From RDYJ01 sp034931405 (GTDB lineage Bacteria > Cyanobacteriota > Cyanobacteriia > Cyanobacteriales > Nostocaceae), in assembly GCF_034931405.1 (NCBI RefSeq), contig NZ_JAYGHA010000015.1, positions 76,241 to 140,240 on the forward strand: a stretch of 64,000 bases of DNA. Direction: 5' to 3'. The translations under genes were made by a program, and so were the position numbers. Shown here one piece after another: positions 43,123-52,725 of the stretch (positions are counted from its first letter, which is position 1; every line of letters starts with the position of its first letter). Under the pieces are notes generated by a model, which made no database searches, was not told the origin of the DNA, and saw nothing but the letters and a program-made list of their open reading frames with translations.

Positions 43123-45234
43123 ATGGTTTCCCAAATTCGGTTTTTAATGTGCGCTCCTGACCATTATGATGTGGATTATGTGATTAATCCGTGGATGGAA
43201 GGGAATATTCACAAATCCTCACGCGATCGCGCGGTGGAACAATGGAATAAATTATACAATGTTATCAAAAATCATGCCATTGTTGATTTAGTTGCCCCAG
43301 AAAAAGGCTGGCCTGATATGGTATTCAGTGCCAATGCAGGTTTAGTCCTCGGTGAAAACGTCGTTCTTAGTCGCTTTTTACATAAAGAACGTCAAGGTGA
43401 AGAACCGTATTTCCAACAATGGTTTGAAAATAATGGTTTTAATGTTTACACACTTCCCAAAGACCTACCCTTTGAAGGTGCTGGTGACGCACTCCTAGAC
43501 CGGGAAGGGCGGTGGTTATGGGCTGGATACGGTTTCCGGTCAGAATTAGATTCTCACCCCTACCTGGCTAAATGGCTGGACATTGAGGTGATTTCTCTGC
43601 GGTTGATGGATGAGCGTTTTTATCACCTGGATACCTGCTTCTGTCCTTTGGCAAATGGTTATTTGCTGTATTACCCTGGTGCTTTTGACTCCTACTCTAA
43701 CCGCGTGATTGAAATGCGCGTTGCACCAGAAAAACGGATTGCTATTGCAGAAGCTGATGCTGTTAACTTTGCTTGTAATGCGGTGAATGTTGATAGCATC
43801 GTGATTATGAACAAAGCCAGTGAGAATTTAAAATCACGGTTAGCAGAAGTTGGTTTTCAAGTTATTGAAACGCCTTTAACCGAATTCCTCAAAGCTGGTG
43901 GTGCGGCTAAATGCTTGACTTTGCGGGTAACAGAACCAATTGGTGATGAAATTCACGCTAACGCATCTGTAGAAAGTCGTGTCATTCGCATGGAAGGACA
44001 CCTACTAGATGCAGGTTTGATTAACCGCGCTTTAGATTTAATTGTGGAAATGGGGGGAAGTTTCCAAGTTCTCAAATTCAACTTGGGAGAACAACGTCAA
44101 AGTACATCTGCGGCTGAGGTGAGGGTATCTGCACCATCCCACGAAGTGATGGAAGAGATTATATCTCAGTTGATTGATTTGGGTGCGGTTGATTTACCCC
44201 AAGATGAACGAGATGCTAAATTAGAACCTGTGATCCAAGCGGGTGTTGCTCCTGATGATTTCTATGTCAGCACGATTTATCCGACTGAAATCCGGGTAAA
44301 TGGGGAATGGCTGAAGGTACAGAATCAACGCATGGATGGAGCGATCGCCATTTCCACAACTGCTAATGGTATAGTAGCTAAGTGTAAACTATTGCGTGAT
44401 TTGGAAATAGGCGATCGCGTGGTAGTTGATGTTTTAGGTATTCGCACCGTCCGCAAAGCCGAATCACGAGAACAACGCAACTCTCAAGAGTTCAGCTTTA
44501 TGTCTTCCGGTGTTTCCAGTGAAAGACGGGTGGAATTAGTTGTAGAACAAGTGGCTTGGGAATTACGTAAAATCAAGGATAGCGGTGGTAAAGTAGTTGT
44601 CACGGCTGGTCCTGTGGTGATTCATACCGGCGGTGGTGAACATCTATGTCGCTTAGTTCGAGAAGGTTACGTACAAGGACTTTTAGGCGGAAATGCGATC
44701 GCTGTCCATGATATGGAACAAAACCTGCTGGGAACATCCCTGGGTGTGGATATGAAGCGGGGTGTAGCTGTACGTGGTGGACACCGACATCATTTAAAGG
44801 TAATTAATACTATTCGTCGTTTTGGTAGCATTGCTAAAGCTGTAGAAGCGGGAGTAGTGAAAAGTGGGGTGATGTATGAATGTGTAAAAAATAACATTCC
44901 CTTTTCCCTCGCTGGTTCAATTCGGGATGATGGGCCTTTACCCGATACCCAAATGAACTTGATTTTAGCACAACAGGAATATTCTAAAATCATTGAAGGT
45001 GCAGATATGATTTTGATGCTGTCTTCTATGCTGCATTCTATCGGGGTAGGGAATATGACTCCTGCGGGTGTGAAGATGGTTTGTGTGGATATTAATCCGG
45101 CTGTAGTGACAAAATTGAGCGATCGCGGTTCAATAGAATCTGTAGGTGTGGTGACTGATGTGGGTTTATTCCTCAGTCTGTTAACTCAGCAGTTGGATAA
45201 GTTAACAAGTCCTTATGTTGCTAAGGTAGGTTAA
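43123..45234 (+). CDS. argZ: Arginine dihydrolase / ornithine cyclodeaminase fusion (ArgZ/AgrE)
   Basis: 703 residues, the length of Anabaena AgrE. The N-terminal half is the guanidine-group-modifying domain with Asn71 (FSANAG), His168 (FYHLD) and the nucleophile Cys264 (GGAAKCLTLR), which convert arginine to ornithine, CO2 and ammonia. The C-terminal half (~residues 285-700) is the TIGR00300/ornithine-cyclodeaminase-like part making proline from ornithine, with VVTAGPVVIHTGGGEHL and ALLGGN-like GLLGGNAIAVHDME. In heterocyst-forming strains it handles arginine released from cyanophycin. A single gene; no NtcA box was found upstream. Confidence 0.93.
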   Translation: MVSQIRFLMCAPDHYDVDYVINPWMEGNIHKSSRDRAVEQWNKLYNVIKNHAIVDLVAPEKGWPDMVFSANAGLVLGENVVLSRFLHKERQGEEPYFQQWFENNGFNVYTLPKDLPFEGAGDALLDREGRWLWAGYGFRSELDSHPYLAKWLDIEVISLRLMDERFYHLDTCFCPLANGYLLYYPGAFDSYSNRVIEMRVAPEKRIAIAEADAVNFACNAVNVDSIVIMNKASENLKSRLAEVGFQVIETPLTEFLKAGGAAKCLTLRVTEPIGDEIHANASVESRVIRMEGHLLDAGLINRALDLIVEMGGSFQVLKFNLGEQRQSTSAAEVRVSAPSHEVMEEIISQLIDLGAVDLPQDERDAKLEPVIQAGVAPDDFYVSTIYPTEIRVNGEWLKVQNQRMDGAIAISTTANGIVAKCKLLRDLEIGDRVVVDVLGIRTVRKAESREQRNSQEFSFMSSGVSSERRVELVVEQVAWELRKIKDSGGKVVVTAGPVVIHTGGGEHLCRLVREGYVQGLLGGNAIAVHDMEQNLLGTSLGVDMKRGVAVRGGHRHHLKVINTIRRFGSIAKAVEAGVVKSGVMYECVKNNIPFSLAGSIRDDGPLPDTQMNLILAQQEYSKIIEGADMILMLSSMLHSIGVGNMTPAGVKMVCVDINPAVVTKLSDRGSIESVGVVTDVGLFLSLLTQQLDKLTSPYVAKVG

Positions 45235-45475
45235 GAATTTTATCACGCAAAGGCGCAAAGACGCAAAGGGTTTTTCTGTGCGTTTTTGTGTCTTTTTTTT
45301 TTTTCACGCAGAGGCGCAGAGTCGCAGAGAGTTATAATATAAAAAAAATGAACAAAAGGAGATAATTAGTAATGTTACAAACTGTGAAAGGAATCTACAA
45401 AAATGTACAACATAAGTAATTCTGCGTCCCTTCCTGATATAATATTAAATTAACAACTGCAATTTTTTAAATAGT
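45235..45475. other. Intergenic region with GGCGCAAAG-type repeats
   Basis: Holds CACGCAAAGGCGCAAAGACG near 45244 and CACGCAGAGGCGCAGAGTCG near 45305, separated by a 12-T run. This is a low-complexity repeat type scattered in the window (also 46388-46420, 46984-47012, 48836-48870). Confidence 0.5.
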
Positions 45476-46274
45476 ATGAGTGAAACCCTGGCTGATATTT
45501 CCATACCTCCACAGTTTCCTGATCATACTCAACTACCAGAGTCTGATGGTACGTTTGCAAAAAACTTTCAAGAACATCCCCAAAGCATAATTATCACAGA
45601 TTCAATAATTCAAACTTTACAAAAGTTACATCCCGATGGACAATTTTGTATAGGTCAAGATTGTGGGATTTATTGGCGCGAAACTGAACCACCAGAAAAA
45701 GGTACAGTTGCACCAGACTGGTTTTATGTCCCTGATGTCGCGCCACAATTTAGCAGGTAAAATTCGCCGTTCCTATGTTTTATGGCGGGAATATATACCC
45801 CCATTAATTGCGATAGAATTAGCTAGTGGTAATGGTGACGAAGAACGCGATACCACACCTCTAGCGGGTTTACAGGCAGGTGAAAAACCTGGTAAATTCT
45901 GGGTATATGAACGCATTATCCGCATTCCCTATTATGCTATTTATGAAATTAATAATGATAAATTAGAAGTCTATCATTTAGTAGATTTTTCTTACCAAAA
46001 AATGCAGCCTAACGATCGCGGACATTATCCCATTCCCCCTTTAGGTGTAGAATTATGATTATGGCAAGGAAGTTATTTAAATAATCCTGAACAACTTTGG
46101 CTGCGCTGGTGGGATTTAGATGGTAATTTATTATTAGTGGGTAAGCAAGAAGCAAAGTTGGAAAGATTGAGAACTGAACAACAACAACTCCGCGCTGAAC
46201 AAGCAGAAAGTAAAGCTGCAAAGTTAGCCGCCAAATTGCGAGAATTGGGTATAAATCCCGATGATGATCTATAA
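45476..46274 (+). pseudogene. Uma2 family nuclease, broken by a frameshift and a stop
   Basis: The first frame (45476-45760) gives the N-terminal part ending GTVAPDWFYVPDVAP, where the family would continue. The match resumes in another frame as LAGKIRRSYVLWREYIPPLI, so a frameshift lies at about 45741-45757. The second frame stops with TGA at 46056-46058 after PPLGVEL, but the same frame continues as LWQGSYLNNPEQLWLRWWDL and a coiled-coil tail to LRELGINPDDDL. So the gene has at least two lesions. Intact Uma2 genes of this long type end in the same ELGINPD tail. Confidence 0.8.
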
Positions 46275-46307
46275 TTAAATAAACGTAAGCATTGAGATAA
46301 GACGATA

Positions 46308-46373
46308 AGATCCCCGACTTCTCAGATCAATTTCTTATATTTGGACACAATCAATAAAAGAAGTCGGGGATCT
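46308..46373. repeat. Dispersed palindromic repeat, AGATCCCCGACTTCT family, copy 4
   Basis: Perfect 15-bp arms at 46308-46322 and 46359-46373. The loop holds TTTGGACACAAT, resembling copy 2. It is partly covered by a spurious upstream extension of the DUF2085 reading frame. Confidence 0.85.
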
Positions 46374-46387
46374 GGTTACTCACAAAT

Positions 46388-46420
46388 AAACGAACCACAG
46401 AGGCACAGAGGACACAGAGA
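46388..46420. repeat. GAACC(A/G)CAGAGGC(A/G)CAGAGG repeat
   Basis: CGAACCACAGAGGCACAGAG followed by GACACAGAGA; the complement of nearly the same sequence is at 48836-48870. Confidence 0.6.
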
Positions 46421-46424
46421 AAAA

Positions 46425-46934
46425 ATGCAACGGGCAATTTTATCACAAAATTTTCAACTTCAAAAAATTAATTGGGTGAGTTTTTTTGCTGATTTCCTGT
46501 TAGTGGGGATGGTTTTTGGTCCCCCCATAGCACCTTTTCTGGCTGCGTCTGGTGTGTTTTTGCTTCCGGGGATTGCGGACATTATTTACTTTATGGGTAA
46601 TCATGTATGTCCGCAGCCTACTATGGGTTTGGAGTTATCCTCACCTTTTATCATGGCAGTTTGTATGCGCTGTTATGGGACGGTATCAGGTTTGTTAATT
46701 ACTCGAATTTTGTATGGGGTAACTAATGGAAAAGGCGTTTTTTGGTTAAGTCAATATGGTTGGACTGGTGCGGCTTTTGCTAGTGTTTTAATGATGGCTT
46801 ATCCGTTGGAATTAGCAGCGCAGATTTTCGGATTGTGGGATTTTAATAATTATATTGTTACACCTTTTGGTTTGATTACTGGTTTGGCTTGGGGTTTATT
46901 TACTATGCCCATTTTGCATTTTCGGAGATCATAA
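46425..46934 (+). CDS. DUF2085 family membrane protein
   Basis: 169 residues from the ATG at 46425; the longer open frame from 46341 only translates two repeats and is rejected. About four membrane segments are visible, with the family signature FMGNHVCPQPTMGLELS and the paired cysteine motif MAVCMRCYGTVSGLL, then LELAAQIFGLWDFNN. The cysteines could bind a metal or cofactor. DUF2085 proteins have no established function. Confidence 0.8.
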   Translation: MQRAILSQNFQLQKINWVSFFADFLLVGMVFGPPIAPFLAASGVFLLPGIADIIYFMGNHVCPQPTMGLELSSPFIMAVCMRCYGTVSGLLITRILYGVTNGKGVFWLSQYGWTGAAFASVLMMAYPLELAAQIFGLWDFNNYIVTPFGLITGLAWGLFTMPILHFRRS

Positions 46935-47026
46935 ACTAAGTTAGGTTATCCACCCAATATTAAAGATAATTAGTCTCCTCTTCCTTTGCGTCTTTGCTCC
47001 TCTGCGCCTTTTCGCGAAACTCTTCC

Positions 47027-48778
47027 TTACTTAACAGTTTTAAACCACTCCGTTACCCCATCAGCCAAAGTTTTAGCCATCTTCCTCTGTTCTTGAGGGT
47101 TAACTATCTCCTCAAACTCATAAGGATTACTCATAAAACCCAATTCCAATAATACCGCAGGTGCAACAGCAGGACGAGTTAAAGCTAAATTATTCCAAAA
47201 CACCCCATAAGAAGGTTTACGCAGTTTCTTAATAACATAATTATGTAAAAATACTGCGGGATTATGTGATTGAGTGTGATACCAAAAAGTACCGAAACCT
47301 TTAGTTTTTTCAGCATCACCATTATCAGGTAAAGCATTGTAATGAATAGAAAGAGCGATCGCAGGTTGTTCTTTACTAATTATCTCCTGACGTTCCACTA
47401 AAGAAACATCCCGATCATCTTCTCTTGTCATCACCACTTTTGCACCACGCTGTACTAACTCATCCCGCAGTAATTTAGAAACCACCAAATTCACATCTTT
47501 TTCTGGATACCCTGTAGGACCGATCGCACCAGATTCTTTACCACCATGACCCGGATCAAGTAAAATCTTGATACCAGATAAGGGTTTTCTATTTTGAATA
47601 TTCGGTGCATGACGCAAACTCAAGACCAGGGTTGTGTTGTCGTATTTTAGGTTATATCCCCACTGTTGGAGCTTTTTGAGGTTAAAGGTGTATTTTACCT
47701 GACCTGGGGCTACCTGTTGCCAATCTAGGCGAGAAATTAGAGGGTCATCATCTAGACGAATGGTATCAGTTTGAGCAGTGGTATTATGGAGAGTGAGAGT
47801 AAAATTGCTATTTCCCTGTTCCACAGTCACAGGTACAGGCATTTGCAAGGGGAAACGTATCTCCGTCGTTCCAGCTAGTTGACGATATCCCACACTGCGA
47901 ATTACAGTTTGTGGTGGAACTGCACCTGGTATAATTTTGGTTTCCTTGCTATTAATCCAAGCCCCATAATCTAAGCGTAACCAATCACCATCTTTACCTG
48001 TAACGCTTGCCCTTGTTCCTTTTGGTAATGGTGTCAGTCGGGAATGATCGGTACTAGAACCCGTGCGTGCAACCCCTGATGCGGCTGTTACCTCTACAAC
48101 TGGTAACTGTGCAGGTGTAAGAATTTCAACTTTACCCTTACCAGTTTCCGTCATCGTCTGACCGTTTAATGTCAAACTAAATTGAGGTTTTCCCACATCC
48201 CCAGGATTTGCAATAGTTGTACAACCTTGATATTTGGTAATACTAGAAATAGTAGCCTGATTGCGCCCAGTTAAAATGCTGGAATTAGCAGGTAATTCTG
48301 CTTTTGCAGGTTGAGGTGAAAGATTAACAATTTGATTGCCCAGTTTAACAGAAACATTAGCTTTTGGACGTGCGATCGCACCAAAACAAATCAATTCTCC
48401 TGGTAGTCTAGCAATATCCACAGCAGGAGTTAGAGAATCTTTAGCAAAACCTAAACCCTGTGGTAATTCTGGCTGAGTAGAAAGCCTTGTTACCTTAATC
48501 TCACGTTCCTGATTTTGGTAACGTATCTTAAATACATTCTCACCTAATTGTAAGGGGAAACTAGGCGCAAAATGACCAGACTGACTGCGATTAATTTGTC
48601 TACCATTAATGAGAACTTGTCCATCTGCTGGTGCAGTACCGATAAAAAAGATTTTTTCCGTACTGGTTTTGTGGTTTGCTGGAGGATAAACCACTAAAAA
48701 AGATGGTTGTGGTTGTGCTAAAGCAAGGGAAGAAGTAAAAATAGAGCTAAATATTACTAATCCTAAAAGTTTTTTCAC
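47027..48778 (-). CDS. N-acetylmuramoyl-L-alanine amidase (AmiC-like), copy A
   Basis: 583 residues from a GTG start with a signal peptide (LLGLVIFSSIFTSSLALAQ). The middle has an SH3-like wall-binding region (GVARTGSSTDHSRLTPLPKG, DGDWLRLDYGAWI) and an AMIN-like region. The C-terminal Amidase_3 domain has the zinc ligands and catalytic Glu: ILLDPGHGGKESGAIGPTGY (His, Glu), IALSIHYNALP (His) and AVLLELGFMSNPYEFEE (Glu). It would cleave septal peptidoglycan stems in the periplasm. It is the downstream member of a tandem pair and looks fully intact. Confidence 0.9.
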   Translation of the reverse strand: MKKLLGLVIFSSIFTSSLALAQPQPSFLVVYPPANHKTSTEKIFFIGTAPADGQVLINGRQINRSQSGHFAPSFPLQLGENVFKIRYQNQEREIKVTRLSTQPELPQGLGFAKDSLTPAVDIARLPGELICFGAIARPKANVSVKLGNQIVNLSPQPAKAELPANSSILTGRNQATISSITKYQGCTTIANPGDVGKPQFSLTLNGQTMTETGKGKVEILTPAQLPVVEVTAASGVARTGSSTDHSRLTPLPKGTRASVTGKDGDWLRLDYGAWINSKETKIIPGAVPPQTVIRSVGYRQLAGTTEIRFPLQMPVPVTVEQGNSNFTLTLHNTTAQTDTIRLDDDPLISRLDWQQVAPGQVKYTFNLKKLQQWGYNLKYDNTTLVLSLRHAPNIQNRKPLSGIKILLDPGHGGKESGAIGPTGYPEKDVNLVVSKLLRDELVQRGAKVVMTREDDRDVSLVERQEIISKEQPAIALSIHYNALPDNGDAEKTKGFGTFWYHTQSHNPAVFLHNYVIKKLRKPSYGVFWNNLALTRPAVAPAVLLELGFMSNPYEFEEIVNPQEQRKMAKTLADGVTEWFKTVK

Positions 48779-48835
48779 GGTAAAAATACAAAAAATTTAA
48801 TAATAGTCAATACAGTTCAGTTAACAATTCTTGTC

Positions 48836-48870
48836 TTCTCTGTGTCCTCTGCGCCTCTGCGGTTCGTTAA
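48836..48870. repeat. GAACCGCAGAGGCGCAGAGG repeat (minus orientation)
   Basis: The complement of the repeat at 46388-46420, situated between the two amidase genes. Confidence 0.6.
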
Positions 48871-48928
48871 TCTAGATAATTTATTTCTTAGAAATCCCTT
48901 AGACAGAATGTTGTAAATAACCAATATT

Positions 48929-50680
48929 CTATTTCATCATCTTAAACCACTTTGTCACCCCATCAGCCAAAATTTTAGCCCTTTTCCTCTGTTGTTGAGA
49001 GTTGACGATATCTTCAAACTCATCAGCATTACTCATCAAACGAAACTCTAATAAAACCGCAGGTGCAGCAGAGGGACGAGTCAGGGCTAAATTATTCCAA
49101 AATACTCCATAGGAAGGTTCAAGGCGTTTGTTAACTACGTAATTATGTAAAAATACAGCTAGGCTGTGTGCTTGGGGATGAAACCAAAAACTCACCAAAC
49201 CCCTGGTTTGTTCTACTTTACTATCATCAGGTAAAAAATTGTAATGGATAGAAAGAGAAATGGCAGGTTGTTCTTTACTTATTATCTCCTGACGTTCCAC
49301 CAAAGAAACATCCTGATCATCTTCTCTTGTCATCACCACTGTTGCACCACGCAGCACCAATTCATCCCGCAGTAACTTAGATAACACCAAATTTACATCT
49401 TTTGCTAAATATCCCGGCAGTCCACTGGAACCAGATTCTTTACCACCGTGACCTGGATCGAGTAAGATTTTGATGCCAGATAGAGGCTGGCGTTTTCTGT
49501 GTTCAAGATGCGGTGGATGACGTAAAGTTAACACCAGGGTTGTATTTTCGTATCTCAGCTTATACCCCCATTGTTGGAGGTTTTTGAGGTTAAAGGTGTA
49601 TTTGACCTGTTTAGGAGTCACCTGTTGCCAATCTAGGCGAGAAATGAGGGGGGCATCATCAAGGTGAATTGTGTCTGTTTGAGCAGTGGTATTGTAGAGA
49701 GTGAGAGTGAAGGAGCGATTACCCTGTTCTACACTCACAGGTACAGGAATTTGTAGGGGAAAGCGTATCTCTGTCTCACCTGCACGCTGCCGATATCCAA
49801 CACTACGAATTACTGTTTGTGGCGGAACTGCACCTGGTATAATTTTAGTTTCTTTACTATGAATCCAAGCCCCATAGTCTAAGCGTAACCAATCACCTTC
49901 TTTACCTGTAACGGTTGCTCTTGTTCCTTTTGGTAGTGGTGTCAGTCGAGAATAATCGGTACTCGGACCAGTACGAGTCACACCTGATGCGGCTATTACC
50001 TCAGTAACTGGCAGTTGGGTAGGTGTCAGAATTGAAATCTTGCCCTCACCAAGTTGAGTAGCAGTATTACCATTCAATGTCAAACTAAATAGAGGTTGTC
50101 CTAAATCGGCAACTTTGGCCACTGTTGTACAGCCTCGATATTTGCTAGGACTAGAGGTAGTTGGCTGATTTTTTCCTGTTAGTACACTTGAATTAGCAGG
50201 TAATTGCGCCTGTGGAGGTTGTGGTGACAAGGGAATGGTTTGATTAGCCAGCTTGACAGAGACAGTCGCTTGAGGAGGTGCAATTGCACCAAAACAAATC
50301 AGTTCTCCCGGTAGTCTAGCAATATCGACAGCAGGAGTTAGAGAATCTTTAGTAAAGCCTAAACCTGGCGGTGATTCTGGTAGAGTAGAAAGCTTTGTTA
50401 CCTTAATCTCTCGTTCTTGATTTTGGTAACGTGTCTTAAACACTTTCTCCCCTAACTGTAAGGGGAAACTGGGAGAAAAATGTCCAGCCTGGCTGCGGGT
50501 AATTGGTCTACCATTGATGAGAACTTGTCCATCAGGTGATGCTGTACCGATAAAAAAGATTTTTTCTGTACTGGTTTGGTAGTTTGTTGGGGGAAAAACT
50601 ACTAGGAGTGATGTTTGTGCTAAAGCAACAGAGGAGGTAAACAGGCAGTTAAATACTACTAATGCTAAGACTTTTTTCAC
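48929..50680 (-). CDS. N-acetylmuramoyl-L-alanine amidase (AmiC-like), copy B
   Basis: Also 583 residues, GTG start, signal peptide (VLALVVFNCLFTSSVALAQ), and colinear with copy A over its whole length. The metal-binding core is kept: LLDPGHGGKESGSSGLPGYL, SLSIHYNFLPDD, APAVLLEFRLMSNADEFED. However, the normally invariant LGFxSN is FRLMSN, and several substrate-loop positions differ (GSSGLPGYLAKD against GAIGPTGYPEKD). It may be diverging in specificity or losing function. It is 150 bp upstream of copy A. Confidence 0.88.
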   Translation of the reverse strand: MKKVLALVVFNCLFTSSVALAQTSLLVVFPPTNYQTSTEKIFFIGTASPDGQVLINGRPITRSQAGHFSPSFPLQLGEKVFKTRYQNQEREIKVTKLSTLPESPPGLGFTKDSLTPAVDIARLPGELICFGAIAPPQATVSVKLANQTIPLSPQPPQAQLPANSSVLTGKNQPTTSSPSKYRGCTTVAKVADLGQPLFSLTLNGNTATQLGEGKISILTPTQLPVTEVIAASGVTRTGPSTDYSRLTPLPKGTRATVTGKEGDWLRLDYGAWIHSKETKIIPGAVPPQTVIRSVGYRQRAGETEIRFPLQIPVPVSVEQGNRSFTLTLYNTTAQTDTIHLDDAPLISRLDWQQVTPKQVKYTFNLKNLQQWGYKLRYENTTLVLTLRHPPHLEHRKRQPLSGIKILLDPGHGGKESGSSGLPGYLAKDVNLVLSKLLRDELVLRGATVVMTREDDQDVSLVERQEIISKEQPAISLSIHYNFLPDDSKVEQTRGLVSFWFHPQAHSLAVFLHNYVVNKRLEPSYGVFWNNLALTRPSAAPAVLLEFRLMSNADEFEDIVNSQQQRKRAKILADGVTKWFKMMK

Positions 50681-50895
50681 GGTAAATCACAGAAGATTCC
50701 AGGATAGTGACTGTGAGACAATAAGCAATAAAGGATCAAGAATGAAGCATGAAAAAAGAAGTCAGTAAATTGGAGCAAAATCAGCCGATTTATCTTTAAA
50801 GTCCAATTCATTCTTCATCCCTAGCGTTTGGAAGCAAATTTTATTCTTCCAGAGACAGGATGTATTTTTAGAAGTTACTAGAAATTGAAAATACT

Positions 50896-52533
50896 ATGAC
50901 TAAGTTTATCTTTGTAACTGGAGGCGTTGTTTCCAGTATTGGTAAAGGCATTGTAGCAGCAAGTTTGGGAAGGTTGCTGAAATCGCGGGATTATTCGGTA
51001 TCAATTCTCAAACTTGATCCTTATATTAATGTTGATCCAGGTACGATGAGTCCCTTTCAACATGGGGAAGTTTTTGTTACCCAAGATGGTGCAGAAACGG
51101 ATTTGGATTTGGGACATTATGAACGGTTTACTGATACTTCTATGTCCCGATTAAACAGTGTTACTACTGGCTTGATTTATCAGTCAGTTATTAATAAAGA
51201 ACGCCGGGGCGACTACAATGGCGGTACTGTACAGGTAATTCCCCATATTACTAATGAAATTAAAGACAGAATTCTGAGAGTTGCTAAAGAAACTAATCCC
51301 GCCGCCGTAATTACAGAGATTGGTGGAACTGTAGGTGATATTGAATCACTCCCATTTTTAGAAGCAATTCGTCAGTTACGTAAAGAGGTAGGACGGCAAA
51401 ATGTTTTGTATTTGCACGTCACGCTTTTGCCTTGGATAGCCTCAGCGGGTGAAATGAAAACCAAGCCTACACAACATTCTGTTAAGGAATTGAGATCAAT
51501 TGGCATTCAACCAGATATTTTAGTATGTCGGAGCGATCGCCCTATTCCTGTTGGCTTGAAACAAAAATTATCAGAATTTTGCGATGTAGCAGTAGAATGT
51601 GTGATCAATTGCCAAGATGCTAGTAGTATCTATGAAGTACCACTGATTTTAGAACGGGAAGGATTAGCAGAACAAACTTTAGACCTGCTGCAAATGGAAC
51701 AACGCCAACCCAATTTGACGCAGTGGGAAACAATGGTAGAACGGATGTATAGTCCTAAACACAGCATCGAAATTGCCATTGTTGGTAAATATGTGCGTTT
51801 AAGTGATGCTTATCTATCTGTTGTTGAATCCTTACGCCATGCCGCTATTGCTACTCACGGGGATTTGCGTTTGCGGTGGGTAAACTCAGAAGCTTTAGAA
51901 AATGAACCCCCGGAAAATTATCTGGCAGGTGTTGATGGTATCATTGTTCCCGGTGGTTTCGGTAGTCGGGGTATAGATGGCAAAATTGCCGCGATTCAAT
52001 ACGCACGCGATCGCCAAATTCCCTTTTTAGGTTTATGCTTGGGTATGCAATGTTCTGTCATTGAATGGGCTAGAAATGTCGAAGGCTTAGTTGGTGCTAA
52101 CAGTGCCGAATTTGACCCCTACACTAGTGATCCTGTTATTAACTTGTTACCAGAACAGCAAGATGTGGTTGATTTAGGTGGAACAATGCGCTTAGGGCTT
52201 TATCCTTGTCGCATTCAACCGGGTACACTGGCCTTTGACCTATATCAAGAAGAAGTAATTTATGAACGTCATCGTCATCGCTATGAGTTCAACAACCTCT
52301 ATCGTAATTCTTTGTTAGAATCTGGTTATGTTGTCAGTGGCACTTCTCCCGATGGACGTTTAGTGGAAATTGTCGAATATTCCCACCATCCCTTCTTTAT
52401 AGCTTGCCAATTTCACCCAGAATTTCAATCTCGTCCTAGCAAACCTCATCCTTTATTTAAAGGATTTATGACAGCTGCTATTTCCCATACTCATCACACC
52501 CCGACTGTAGTCAAACCGCTTCAAGTTTCTTAA
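50896..52533 (+). CDS. pyrG: CTP synthase
   Basis: PyrG converts UTP to CTP using ATP and glutamine. The N-terminal synthase domain (1-~265) has KFIFVTGGVVSSIGKGI, PYINVDPGTMSPFQHGEVFV, TEIGGTVGDIESLPFLEAI. The C-terminal class I glutaminase has GGFGSRGIDGKIAAIQYARD, the nucleophile in FLGLCLGMQCSVIEWARN, and the His-Glu of ACQFHPEFQSRPSKPHPLF. 545 residues is full length. The gene is followed directly by an STRR block. Confidence 0.97.
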   Translation: MTKFIFVTGGVVSSIGKGIVAASLGRLLKSRDYSVSILKLDPYINVDPGTMSPFQHGEVFVTQDGAETDLDLGHYERFTDTSMSRLNSVTTGLIYQSVINKERRGDYNGGTVQVIPHITNEIKDRILRVAKETNPAAVITEIGGTVGDIESLPFLEAIRQLRKEVGRQNVLYLHVTLLPWIASAGEMKTKPTQHSVKELRSIGIQPDILVCRSDRPIPVGLKQKLSEFCDVAVECVINCQDASSIYEVPLILEREGLAEQTLDLLQMEQRQPNLTQWETMVERMYSPKHSIEIAIVGKYVRLSDAYLSVVESLRHAAIATHGDLRLRWVNSEALENEPPENYLAGVDGIIVPGGFGSRGIDGKIAAIQYARDRQIPFLGLCLGMQCSVIEWARNVEGLVGANSAEFDPYTSDPVINLLPEQQDVVDLGGTMRLGLYPCRIQPGTLAFDLYQEEVIYERHRHRYEFNNLYRNSLLESGYVVSGTSPDGRLVEIVEYSHHPFFIACQFHPEFQSRPSKPHPLFKGFMTAAISHTHHTPTVVKPLQVS

Positions 52534-52540
52534 TGTTTTT

Positions 52541-52605
52541 GGGATTGGGGATTAGGGATTGGGGATTGGGGATTAGGGATTGGGGATTGGGGATTGGGGA
52601 TTGGG
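52541..52605. repeat. STRR of GGGGATT heptamers
   Basis: About nine copies of GGGGATT with scattered GGGATTA variants, right after the pyrG stop. Another STRR (TTACCAA units, 52636-52656) follows and runs into the N gap. Confidence 0.9.
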
Positions 52606-52656
52606 AAACGGGTAAAATTTTTTCCCACTTATCCATTACCAATTACCAATTACCCA

Positions 52657-52725
52657 NNNNNNNNNNNNNNNNNNNNNNNNNNNNNNNNNNNNNNNNNNNN
52701 NNNNNNNNNNNNNNNNNNNNNNNNN
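52657..52725. other. Assembly gap (69 N)
   Basis: Sixty-nine unresolved bases directly after STRR units. The true distance is unknown; reading frames across the gap should not be trusted. Confidence 0.98.

Noticed and set aside
46341..46424. 28-residue N-terminal extension of the DUF2085 protein
   Set aside because: It is translation of the AGATCCCC palindrome and the GAACCACAGAGG repeat; the ATG at 46425 gives the family start.
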